Positions 12,118-22,300 of a DNA stretch of 64,000 bases are shown piece after piece (within the stretch, counting starts at the first letter, position 1; each line of letters opens with the position of its first letter). Source of the DNA: Daphnia carinata (taxonomy: Eukaryota; Arthropoda; Branchiopoda; Diplostraca; Daphniidae); NCBI RefSeq assembly GCF_022539665.2, contig NC_081335.1:3472001-3536000 (forward strand), read 5' to 3'. Made by a program: the position numbers and the translations under genes. The notes beneath the pieces are model-generated. The model was not told where the DNA came from and searched no databases. It saw only the letters and a program-made list of their open reading frames with translations.

Positions 12118-12430
12118 GTAGGGGGTCATGCCCCTACTGTACGGTATATATAAAAATAACATATACCGAGGTTTGGAGGGCTCTGGCCGGAAAGGGGACG
12201 TGGGGGTCCGCTTAGTCCGATGATGTGTTCACGGAGGGCTCTGTGGCTACCCACAAATCCGAACTAAAGGTTAATCGCTCCTGTAAAAATGTTCCAAATC
12301 TTCAGCTCTTCTTCCGGCTTCTCTTAGCCAATCACCGGGTAATCTCCCCGGTGGGTCAACAAGGCAGTGTCTCCCCCTGCCTGGGTTGACGGCAACTTTT
12401 GAAAGGGCTATTGTGCCTTTTTAAAGTTGC
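12118..12430 (+). ncRNA. Hairpin-rich module, possible structured RNA (left copy)
   Basis: A GC-richer block within AT-rich surroundings. Successive perfect or near-perfect hairpins lie at 12118-12137 (GTAGGGG/CCCCTAC), 12142-12168 (CGGTATAT/ATATACCG), 12333-12353 (CACCGGG/CCCGGTG), 12355-12390 (GTCAAC/GTTGAC with an inner AGGCAG stem) and 12392-12430 (GCAACTTT/AAAGTTGC). A T run at about 12466 could end Pol III transcription. I could not match it to rRNA, U-snRNA, SRP, RNase P or RNase MRP. Transcription and strand are unproved. Confidence 0.3.
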
Positions 12431-12643
12431 AAAAATAATTGTAATGTGCAGAGAATTGTCAATAAATTTTTTTTTAGAAAATATTTTTTTCCAAAACTTG
12501 TTTCTTTCATTGTCTGTGTTAGCTGTATTCACACATTATCCACTTGTTTTTTTTTTTTTTGCTTTGCTTATTTGTTTTTGTCATCTTAGATGGTAAGCAT
12601 TGTTTCCATTGGTTTATCGTTTATCTGTAAGTATTCTATTATT

Positions 12644-12709
12644 ATTCAAGGATCGAACCCTGGATGTTCAGCATACCGCGCCGATGCTCTACCAATGAGC
12701 CATGAATCA
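12644..12709 (-). pseudogene. tRNA-like sequence A
   Basis: Read on the minus strand it has a D-arm like sequence (GGCTCATTGGTAGAGC), a five-pair anticodon-type stem (TCGGC/GCTGA) with loop GCGGTAT, and a T-arm with GGTTCGATCC. The loop lacks U33 and the acceptor arms do not pair, so it is a relic or a tRNA-derived element rather than a working tRNA. Confidence 0.45.
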
Positions 12710-12831
12710 TATGATGTCAAGTTGGCTTTTTTCTAGTCACTTGTGGACTTGCATTTACACTTAGAATAAAACTGAAATGCAATTCTGCAATATGCTCTTC
12801 TACATTTATTCTTCTTCATTTTTACACATTT

Positions 12832-12897
12832 ACTGAGGGTTGAACTAAGGGTAACAAGTATCGCAGCTAAAGGCTCTACCACAGAGCTATAAACCTT
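12832..12897 (-). pseudogene. tRNA-like sequence B
   Basis: On the minus strand it shows a good A-box/D-arm (TAGCTCTGTGGTAGAGC) and a weaker B-box (AGTTCAACCC). The anticodon arm is poor. It is probably a tRNA-derived relic. Confidence 0.4.
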
Positions 12898-12992
12898 TTG
12901 AAAGTAATAGAAGATAAACATATAATGTTGAAAGACTGCATAAACATCCTAGACGATAACATATCATATGCGATAATAAAATATTTAGATAT

Positions 12993-13062
12993 ATCTCGTG
13001 GCTCAATGTTAGAGCATCAGCGTTGCACGCTGAATGTCTGGGGATCGGTTCCCATACGAGTA
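12993..13062 (+). pseudogene. tRNA-like sequence C
   Basis: On the plus strand it has the A-box TGGCTCAATGTTAGAGC, a perfect anticodon stem TCAGC/GCTGA with loop GTTGCAC (anticodon position TGC, Ala-like), and a T-arm CTGGG/TCCCA around GATCGGT. The acceptor stem pairs only in part. It resembles sequence A in mirror orientation across the spacer. Confidence 0.45.
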
Positions 13063-13352
13063 AAACAAAATACAAAATTACTTCAAAAAATATCCAGATA
13101 TTACACGTTGTTCCTTGAATCTAAGTTGAAGAATTTAAAGAGTGTAATTAATAATAATTGAATACTTACAGATAAACGATAAACACTGCTTACCATCAAA
13201 GGTGACAAAAACAATAAAGCAAAGCAAAAAAAAAAAACAAGTGGATAATGTGTGAATACAGCTAACACAGACAATGAAAGAAACAAGTTTTGGAAAAAAA
13301 TATTTTCTAAAAAAAAATTTATTGACAATTCTCTGCACATTACAATTATTTT

Positions 13353-13690
13353 TGCAACTTTAAAAAGGCACAATAGCCCTTTCAAAAGTTGCCGTCAACC
13401 CAGGCAGGGGGAGACACTGCCTTGTTGACCCACCGGGGAGATTACCCGGTGATTGGCTAAGAGAAGCCGGAAGAAGAGCTGAAGATTTGGAACATTTTTA
13501 CAGGAGCGATTAACCTTTAGTTCGGATTTGTGGGTAGCCACAGAGCCCTCCGTGAACACATCATCGGACTAAGCGGACCCCCACGTCCCCTTTCCGGCCA
13601 GAGCCCTCCAAACCTCGGTATATGTTATTTTTATATATACCGTACAGTAGGGGCATGACCCCCTACGGGCTTATTACGAGTCAAGGGGAA
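13353..13690 (-). ncRNA. Hairpin-rich module (right copy)
   Basis: Exact mirror of the hairpin cluster at 12118-12430 as far as I can compare by eye, with all five stems preserved. See the left copy for structure. If both copies are transcribed the same way, one is sense and the other antisense. Confidence 0.3.
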
Positions 13691-14025
13691 ACGGGGCTAC
13701 GGAAAGGAAGGGAGCCCAGATATGCACTTCAATTTTTTAAATATAAAATACCGTCTCGGGAATCCGAATGAAGTATAGAAATGTCATGTCATCCCTCCAA
13801 TCATTACAATTTATTCAGTGTCTTGCCCCAACCAAGAATCTTTTCAGATCCAATGTTACTATTAACCTATATTGAGAAAAGAAAAACAACACCATTAAGC
13901 ATCTCAATTGTTGCTCATGTGACTTACATTACTCATAGATTCAACTTCTGGCAGAAGCTTGGGAAAGGCCATACAAATTGCAGATGAAAATCATTGTATA
14001 AGGCTCTTGAAAGATAAAATAGCAC

Positions 14026-14323
14026 CTGTAGAATATTGCATTGTTGATAGTTGTGTTCCCAGTATGCTGAAAATCCTTTTCTATTGGATAATTTTTTTTT
14101 GTAGATTAGACATGGTTGGCAAAAAGGAGGAGAAATGCTTCGTCATAAATTCAAAATTTTTTCAAGAAAATTCCGCTCATACCTTCATCGCTGCAATTCC
14201 AGCAAAGTGAAACATCTTTAGGGCCATTTAAGTACCCAGCTTCACAAACACTCTGAACGTGAAGGACAACTTGTTCTTTAGCAAGAGAAGCAGAATTATT
14301 TGATGCTTCTAGCTGTGACAGAA
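14026..14323 (-). pseudogene. Two-exon gene remnant in right arm
   Basis: On the minus strand an exon at 14183-14323 is open (SQLEASNNSASLAKEQ, then a segment with CWNCSDE) and ends in a good donor GTATGAG. A second exon at 14026-14080, after an acceptor TTGGATAATAG-like site near 14081, continues in phase. The CxxC-like end hints at a metal site but no family is recognised. The partner in the left arm is more damaged. Whether it connects to the 90-aa gene is unclear. Confidence 0.35.
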
Positions 14324-15038
14324 CTATAAAGGATTGCTGTTATACAAGATTCATTTACACAAGATGGTACTTCTCATTAGGCAATGTGCATACTCTATTA
14401 CTTTACCTCATACCTTAATGGTAATGCACTCTCAGTGTTTTTTCAACTGTAGGCTCACTCTTCCATCCTGTAACACTTCCAGACTTGACTTGATCCCCTG
14501 CTAAAATTCTGTGAATGCAAAATAATAGCATTAAAAATACTTTTTCGATAGACAAAAAACCGAAAAGTACCTAATCCATGTTTGATGGTGAACTCATGCC
14601 ATTTCTAGGTTTCCGTACCACACCCATTTTCGGCAGTCTTTATGGTAATATTAATCAAAGCCATATGTACCACTATGAAATGAATGTTGAAAAGCAAATA
14701 AAAACCCATTGAGATGGATATCAGGAGAATCAGAATAGATCTCAAATAACTTCAGTTATTCTTTTCCCTATAATACTTAGTGACATAGCATAATAGATAT
14801 ACTTGCCTCAATTCAGAACCATAGACCAACGGAAAAGAACACAGAAATGTAGCTGTGAAAGCAGATCACTTTAAAACACAGGATCAGGTATAGATCACCT
14901 AATAGTTGACCTAAAATGCAAAGGCAAAAATATTGGGCACGAACGCAGTTTACCAAACATACTAGCAAAATAAAATAATTATCAAAGAAAAACATATGCA
15001 CACTTGGGTTGCCGAATGGGTAAGTTTGATGCAATCTA

Positions 15039-15193
15039 TGGCAATCCGTTAAACCCCCCCCCCCTTCCCCTAAAAAAAAAAATAATAGCGGCCATTCTTT
15101 TTGTTTTACTGCTATCGACCGGTAGATGGCGATAGCAGTGAAACAGAAAAAAAAAGACCGATATTTTTTTTGGGGGGGTAAAACGGATTGCCA
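15039..15193. mobile_element. Complete MITE with TA target duplication
   Basis: A 155-bp element with terminal inverted repeats beginning TGGCAATCCGTT and ending AACGGATTGCCA, flanked on both sides by TA. An inner palindrome (ACTGCTATCG / CGATAGCAGT) lies near the middle. Runs of C and G next to the ends also pair. TA duplication suggests mobilisation by a Tc1/mariner-type transposase, which is not encoded here. Confidence 0.75.
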
Positions 15194-15630
15194 TAAATGA
15201 AGCAGTGCAATATTTGTACGTCGATAATAGGGGTGGAGGTAAAAAAAACAAAAAAAATAGAAATAACGATACCCTTCAGACGAGGGAAACTCAAATACAC
15301 GCTGTCAACGTAAAAACAAAGTAAACAATGAGAATCACATGACAACAAAAAATAACAATAGTTCCATTTCACACGCTAGAGGCTGATGAATCTGCAGCGC
15401 CATCTAGTGGAAATACTGTTTGGTTAGGTTTTAAAACAAGCCCGATAAAATAAGCATCGCACTAGCGCTGTAGCGTACTGGCGCGCGAGCATTGCATCAA
15501 ATACTCGGTGTATTTCAAAAACAATTCAACTTCAACTTCATAAAAGAAATAGCAATTTATTCGGAATCAGAATTCGATTTTGAGTATACCCTGTGATATT
15601 CAACTAATTCCGATGAGCGTCAGTTTTTTC

Positions 15631-15696
15631 AGAAAAAAAATTTAAGCCCGACCGAGAAAAGTCGGGCTTATTTAGTCGAGCTTAAAAATTTTTTCG
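15631..15696. repeat. Nested inverted repeat
   Basis: A 9-bp perfect hairpin AAGCCCGAC/GTCGGGCTT (15644-15669) is nested in a longer imperfect palindrome with A-rich and T-rich arms. It could be the core of another small MITE. Confidence 0.45.
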
Positions 15697-15729
15697 GTCA
15701 GTGTATGTAGAGAATTAACTAGAAACGTG

Positions 15730-15804
15730 ACCGGTAGATGGCGATAGCAGTAAAACAGAAAAAGGCCAATATTTCATTTTTATTTTGGGTAAAACGGATT
15801 GCCA
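15730..15804. mobile_element. Right half of the same MITE family
   Basis: It begins with the internal GACCGGTAGATGGCGATAGCAGT of the complete element and ends with AACGGATTGCCA followed by TA. The left half is missing. Confidence 0.6.
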
Positions 15805-16238
15805 TATACATTTCTCAGAATTTTCATTGGATTGAGTCGCCATCTCACGGTCAAAATTCAAAGAAATTATGGAAGCAAATTGAAAGCAGATTTGGATGGG
15901 AGTTCAGTTTTACTGCAAGTGCGCACAAAATGATTGCAACATTGATGAAACAATGAACACAATTGATTGGGGAAAAATGATATTCAGCACAGGAAACAAG
16001 TTGCTCTGGAGACACATGTATCTGGACTTTCTGAAGCCTCTAAATTAATTATTTAAATTCAGATCTTTTATTTCACTATAGTTTACACTTCCTATAAAGT
16101 TTGTCAGTATACTTTATTATCACGTATACACAGCAGAAAGTGTTTAGTCGGCTATTTCAAGGTGAAGTGATACAAAATGATCGAATTTTTCGTAATTCGC
16201 GAATAAAAAATATTACGTTCTGCAGAAAATAACTCGTC

Positions 16239-18581
16239 TTATCGAAGGGCACGGTAGACCATGCTGGCTTGAGGAACCAAATGTTCAGGAATCTGGGGGA
16301 CAAAAAATGGTGCACACGCTTTGAGAAATACTTTGTAAGGTGTTATTACCTTAGCTCCTATGCGTGAGAGATAACGGTTCCGCATAGCAAAATCGGACCT
16401 TGGCTGTAGCAGGTCATAGGGGGTGACATCCGACATAGAACCAGATGCAAAAAACTTTTCTCGCTCCAGGTTTTCTTTTGACCTAAATACAATTCTAAAA
16501 TATTGTCGAATCCACAAGCAATTTCTTATTCTAGTTGGGAATGCCAAGCTTACATAAGTTCTCGTTCATGTTTGTCCCTTTCGGCTACAGACATGTTAAG
16601 AAGACCTCCTCGACTTGCGTTCATCACCCAAATCAGGACGGTCGCTACCAAAGATACTACAAATCACAGGAATGGATTCAGAATGAATGCGACGGCGAAC
16701 GTAATATCCAAATGAAACAGGTAAACAACTTACAGCATAACCATGCCAAAAAGAAGACTTCAAGCACAAGGTAGCCTTGGTCGTCAACAATTCTTCCGGC
16801 CATCATGGTCACTACTGCCATCCCTAAGTTTTGAACAGCTTGCATTCTAAAGACAAAAATGTTATCCAACAACTCATGAACTTTTTAACGAAACCATCTT
16901 TTTTTTACTCGACTCACATTCCGTATGCTGTCCCCAGTTGGTATTCAGGCACAACTAAGGCCACCATGGGCCATAAAGCACTAGCTAGCATGGAATATGA
17001 GAACCCCATAGTAACCTTATGCGGAAAAAAAAAAGGAAAAGAATGGCCAATTAAATTTTTTAAACGTTAACTGCGCCATTAAACTGTTGAATCTCTAGTT
17101 CATCCCAGAACGTTAAAAAAAATAATTACCATGCCGACGTAGGGGTTTATAAAGGTAAATGTGAGCAAAGCGTGACTCCCGATTGTGAATAAAATCGCAA
17201 GAAACACCCATAGGATATTGCGTCCGACCTTATCCACTAATATGCCGAAAAAGGGAGAAGCAACCGCTGATATGACGTAGACAATCGAGTTTACTGCATT
17301 CGCGTTGCTTGGCGAGAAGTCAAACTTTCGTTCAAAAAACACCCTGAAATCGAATAATTGCAGAAAGAAATACAATTAGAATTCAACTCATGTGGCCTTT
17401 TCAACAATACTCACTGTCCCAGCCCGATAAATGGGAAAATAGCAACATAGTAGGCAACGCAGATGACCGACATCAGCCAAAATGTCGCGGGGAAGTCTTT
17501 GACATCGCTAAATCGAATAACTTCACCAGTCTGCCCACTTTTTTTCAGAATTCGGTTCGCCCGTTTGTCCAAATATCCAAGAATAAGTCCACTTAATAAT
17601 GACATTACACACGAGGCCGACGCTGGAGAAATTTCAAAATTAATCATTTAACAAAATTTCGATCTCTTCAACAGGAAAGGTTACCGATCATTAGAACCAC
17701 TCCCGTGCATAAAAAGCCGCTATAAAATTGAGAGACGTATTTATATAGCGGTCCCATAACGTTGAAATTCACAGTCGAGCCAAGCCTGGCAAAGCTTAGT
17801 TGTAAGCCAAAGACCATGTTAAGTTCTTTTCCTTTGAACCAAGAAACTGCATAGGTGTTTTGAGCAACAGCTAGTGATTCTCCTCCAATACTAATGAAAA
17901 AAAACAGTTAAATTATTCAGAAAATGTCCCCAAGCCTCTTTTTTGTGCCTTACCCAAAAATAAGGCGACCCATTTCCATTAACCAAAATTTATTCAGTAT
18001 GCCTCCAAGAGCAAATGTCAGTTGACCCAACAACACTAGTGTAGCAAATATAATTGTCCCTAACTGCATACCAAACACTCTATAGAACTGAAATGTTAGT
18101 TCACATCACTAAATTAATTCACTTGATAATTACCTATCTAATAAAAATCCACCAATAAAACAAAGTATCACATTTGGCCAAGAGTACCAGGCATAAAGAT
18201 TGGCAAATTGGGCAGTGTTGATGCCCATGTCTGACTTGATGTTGTCCTGTAATGCACCTAAGAATTTAGAGGTACTAATTGAACAATAAACAATGTTTGT
18301 GCTATAATTCAGTTGTAGTTACCTGGGTTATCATAGCAAAACGTGGAACCAAACCCAAGAAGGCACATTAAAAAGAGTGCAATAAACCTGTGAGGCATTC
18401 TCCGAGGATCACAGAAAGGGCTTGCACCACAGCCCGTGAGCATCACTTCAACATCTTCATCGCCAACTTCATTGGAATGGGTGGGTACAGACGTTTCAAT
18501 CAGGGTTTCTGATATTTCCTCTTTGACATCCCCAGGAACTTCGTTTTCTAATATTGGCTGGATTTCATCGTCGGAAGCCAT
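16239..18581 (-). CDS. MFSD1: MFSD1, lysosomal major-facilitator transporter
   Basis: Exons in transcript order: 18323-18581, 18134-18257, 17954-18079, 17685-17890, 17415-17622, 17130-17343, 16918-17015, 16734-16846, 16554-16656 and 16239-16482, giving 564 aa in one frame. Twelve hydrophobic segments follow an acidic cytosolic N-terminus of about 65 residues containing EIQPILENE, close to an acidic di-leucine sorting signal. MFS loop motifs are visible in GFLLDRVFG and GILVDKVGR. The segment GTAYGIMQAVQNLG is very characteristic of MFSD1, a lysosomal transporter reported to export dipeptides. Retaining the last intron would give an immediate TAA after ELM, so a shorter tail is possible. The start Met is first in the open frame. 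Confidence 0.93.
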
Positions 18582-19362
18582 GACTTAATGGAAATGTGCA
18601 AGTTGAGGATTATGCATAAATGACTCACAAGGAGTTCAAGCTTTCCTTCTCCGAGAACAGATATGTTACAATTAATTCACTCTTAGTATGCCAGTTTCGG
18701 GCGTTTACTAATTCTCAGAGCACAGAACAAAACACCATCTCTTCTTACCAACACGGGGGCGTGAAAAATAGCAATTTCGTCTGCTTCAAATCAACAACGC
18801 CACCAGATCTACTAAAAAATATGAAATGCGGAAAATGGCGAGATGGCGCACATCCGCCATCCGGCCAAGCGGGCTGCGAGCCTGGGTACTGGCATGCTGG
18901 ATGGGAATTCCAAAATAAAAGTCTTTGAATGCATTTTTCAACACTTTTAAATATCAATATATGAAATCTCGTTTTCACGGGATGAGAAATAGCCTGAAAA
19001 CTGCACCTATCCTAAATGTTCTTTTAATGATTTTTTAATACAATTTCCGCTTTTGTCAAAATGGTTCTCGGGATCTACCGGCCCCTTGTATCGGCTTTGC
19101 TACAACGTTCTACTTCAAAGGCTGTCAAATATATTGAAATTCTCCATCAAAATAATATTTTATATTTCTAAAATTATTTAACGGGCATTAATAGAAGTAT
19201 TAATGATAATACTCTATAAATAACAAACACTTAATTTAACTTCTCGTGCTATATGACAAGTTGACAACCTTCGCAGCCGTCCAAGGCCTTCTGGCAGCCG
19301 ACAACCACGTTTCTTCGCGTTGCGGCAATCGCCGTTAAAACCCAATCCAGCACATCCCTAAC
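18582..19362. promoter_or_regulatory. Divergent promoter region between MFSD1 and IPO5
   Basis: The two genes are transcribed away from each other from this 781-bp gap, so it must hold both promoters. No TATA box stands out on either side. A small GC-richer island lies near 18835-18905. Small ORFs here show no coding signal. Confidence 0.6.
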
Positions 19363-22300
19363 ATGGCGGAAGATCAACAGCAGTTTCTGCATTTATTGAG
19401 TACATTATTAAGTACGGATAATACCGTCCGTAGTAACGCTGAGGTTAGTGTGTATTTTTCATTTAGCTCATTGTACGTATGTTTAAACGACTCCGTCATT
19501 ATCTGTCAAATCTTCAAACACCTAGTAGCATGCTTGCACTGCGTAGCGATACTTTTTCCATTCATTAAACCGATTTGTATATAAATCAATTTTTTAAAAA
19601 CTTCCAGACTACACTTGATGGAATTCCTGTGGAAACTAGAGCAACTTACCTTTTGGCTTCCATGAGGAACACCACTGTGGGTGAAGATGTACGTCAAATG
19701 GCAGCTGTCTTGTTGAGAAGAGTTATCTCTAATGAATTTGAAGATTTCTATAACAAGGTAATCATAAATGGTTATTTTTGCTAAGAAAGATTTCATTGGA
19801 GAACACATTTATGCTAATTGTTGGGAAAATGAAATCAAGGAAACCCTATTTCTCTGAAATAGTGTGCTTAATTGTAATTCTATAATGGTTTAATTTTTAA
19901 AATTTGTATTTTCAGCTTACACCTGAAAACCAAGTTCATTTGAAAAATGAACTACTGGCAATCATTCATACAGAAACCCAAGCAGGAATGAGACGAAAAA
20001 TATGTGAAGTTGTCTCTGAACTGGCCAGACAACTACTGGATGAGGAAGGCAATAATCTGTGGCCAGAGTTTCTCCGCTTCCTATTTGAGTCTGCCAGCAA
20101 TGGCACTCCTGAGCTCAAGGAGAGTGCCTTGCAAATGTTTGGATCTGTACCTGGTATATTTGGGAACCAACAGTCTCAATACCTAAATGTCATCAAACAG
20201 ATGCTACAGCAATGCATGGCTGACTGGGCAAATTATGCAGTCCGCTATCAGGCTGTGAAATCATTGTCATCATTCATTCTCTTGCATGATGATGATGTTG
20301 CCATCCAAAAACATTTTCAGGTAATATAAAAAATTATTTCCATGTTCTTACCTAATTTTATTGTGTCATTATCCCAGGATTTGACAGCAGGAATGATACA
20401 AATTGTCGCAGAAAGTATTCAGAAACAAGATGACGATACGTTACTGAAGTGCGTGGTGGATTTAGCTGAGAACACACCTAAATTCCTTCGACTTCAGATC
20501 GAACCCCTGCTGCAAATGTGTACGCAAGCAGTGGCAAATGAAGAACTATTGGATTCTTGGCGCCAGCTGGCCTTGGAAGTCATCGTTACATTAGCAGAGA
20601 CAGCACCTGCATCGGTCCGCAAAAACGGAGCGACGCTGATCCCATTAGTGATATCAACTGCCCTGAAAATGATGACAGATTTGGAAGACGACGAAGAGTG
20701 GAGCACAAGCGACGATTTAACAGAAGAAGACAACGATAGCAATTCGGTAGTTGCGGAAGCAGCTCTCGATCGCCTAGCCTGCGGTATCGGTGGAAAGTCC
20801 GTTCTGCCCCTCATCATCCAAAGTTTACCTACCATGCTCGCAAATCCCGACTGGAGATACAGGCACGCTGCTCTGATGGCCGTTTCTGCCGTGGGCGAAG
20901 GATGCCATAAGGTACTTAACGTTGTTCTGCAATATCCGGAAGTTACTGGTTAATCTTCGGAATTTTGAACTAGGAAATGGAACCTCTTCTCACGCAAATC
21001 ATGGATGGAATTCTCAATTTTCTTCGAGATCCTCACCCTCGCGTCCGCTACGCCACATGCAATGCAATTGGCCAGATGTCAACGGACTTTGCCACAATCT
21101 TTGAAAAGAAATTTCACGACAAAGTCATTCCAGGGCTGTTGATGGTAATGGACGACAACGAAAACCCTCGCGTTCAAGCCCACGCAGGTGCCGCTTTAGT
21201 CAATTTTAGCGAAGATTGTCCGAAAGCAATCTTGGCCCCATACTTGGACTCTATTATGGCCAAACTTGAAGCTATTCTGAGCGCTAAATTCAATGGTTAG
21301 CTTTTATTATTAGCTTTTTCCACTTCAGGCCCTTATCAAAGTTCTTTTATTTCAGAATTGGTAGAACGAGGTACGAAGTTGGTTCTCGAGCAAGTCGTAA
21401 CCACGATTGCTTCCGTTGCCGATACTTCAGAGGAAAAATTTTTGGTCTATTATGATCGATTCATGCCCTGTCTGAAGTACATCATTCAGAATGCAACAAC
21501 CTCAGAACTCCGCCTTCTTCGTGGAAAAACCATCGAGTGTGTTAGCTTGATAGGCTTAGCCGTGGGTGCCGAGAAGTTTACCCGGGACGCTAGCGAAGTC
21601 ATGGACATGCTCCTGAAAACTCAAACAGAGGGGGGAGAAATGGCCGATGATGATCCTCAATTATCCTACATGATTTCGGCTTGGGCTCGTATATGCAAAA
21701 TTCTTGGAAAGCAATTCCAGCCTTACCTTCCACTTGTCATGGGTCCAGTTCTGAAGGCCGCTAGCATGAAACCGGAGGTTGCTCTGCTAGACGCGGATGA
21801 TCTCAAATCTGTCGAAGGTAAGCAAGTCTGTCCTCAATTTCCGTAAAGCACCTAACGTAATAGTGTTTTCATTAGGCGACGACGATTGGCAGTTCGTGTC
21901 ACTGAACGATCAACAGAACTTCGGAATCAAAACCGCTGGTCTGGAAGAAAAGGCCACCGCTTGCCAGATGCTTGTCTGCTACGCTCGAGAGCTGAAGGAC
22001 GCCTTTTCGGACTACACCGAAGAAGTTGTTAAACTAATGGTTCCTCTCCTAAAGTTCTATTTCCACGATGGCGTTCGTACGGCAGCCGTTGAAGCTCTTC
22101 CGTACTTACTGGAATGTGCCCGAGTAAAAGGCCCGCAGTATGTGCAGGTATTGTGATAACAAAGCTTTGTTGTTAGGGCGAAGAGCTTGATGCATCCTTT
22201 CGACAAATGCAGGATATGTGGGTGTTTATGTGTGGCGATATTCTGAAAGCCATGGATACGGAGCCTGAAAAAGACGTGCTGGCAGAGCAACTGGCTGCGT

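Larger units (their letters stand above)
11129..12648 (+). repeat. Left arm of a large inverted repeat
   Basis: About 1.5 kb that reappears reverse-complemented at 13147-14634. The inner part, from about 12003 to 12590, appears identical to its partner by eye, differing only in lengths of T runs and a short indel near 12605. The outer part has many substitutions and small indels. The outer boundary falls at GCCGAAAATAGG within a predicted exon. Confidence 0.9.
13147..14634 (-). repeat. Right arm of the large inverted repeat
   Basis: Reverse complement of 11129-12648. The near-identical inner part runs from about 13200 to 13790. Beyond it, homology continues with substitutions and indels to about 14634, where it stops at GCCGAAAATGGG read on the minus strand. 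Confidence 0.9.

Noticed and set aside
12399..12596. Mirrored hydrophobic ORFs (also 13101-13385)
   Set aside because: The hydrophobicity comes from T-rich sequence. The frame overlaps the hairpin module and has no coding features.
15738..15956. 72-aa ORF over the MITE half copy
   Set aside because: It begins inside the MITE terminus and lacks any recognised domain.
22148..22176. 29-nt intron in importin-5
   Set aside because: It is too short to splice. The acceptor at 22212 gives a 65-nt intron and joins directly to the conserved DMWVFMC segment.
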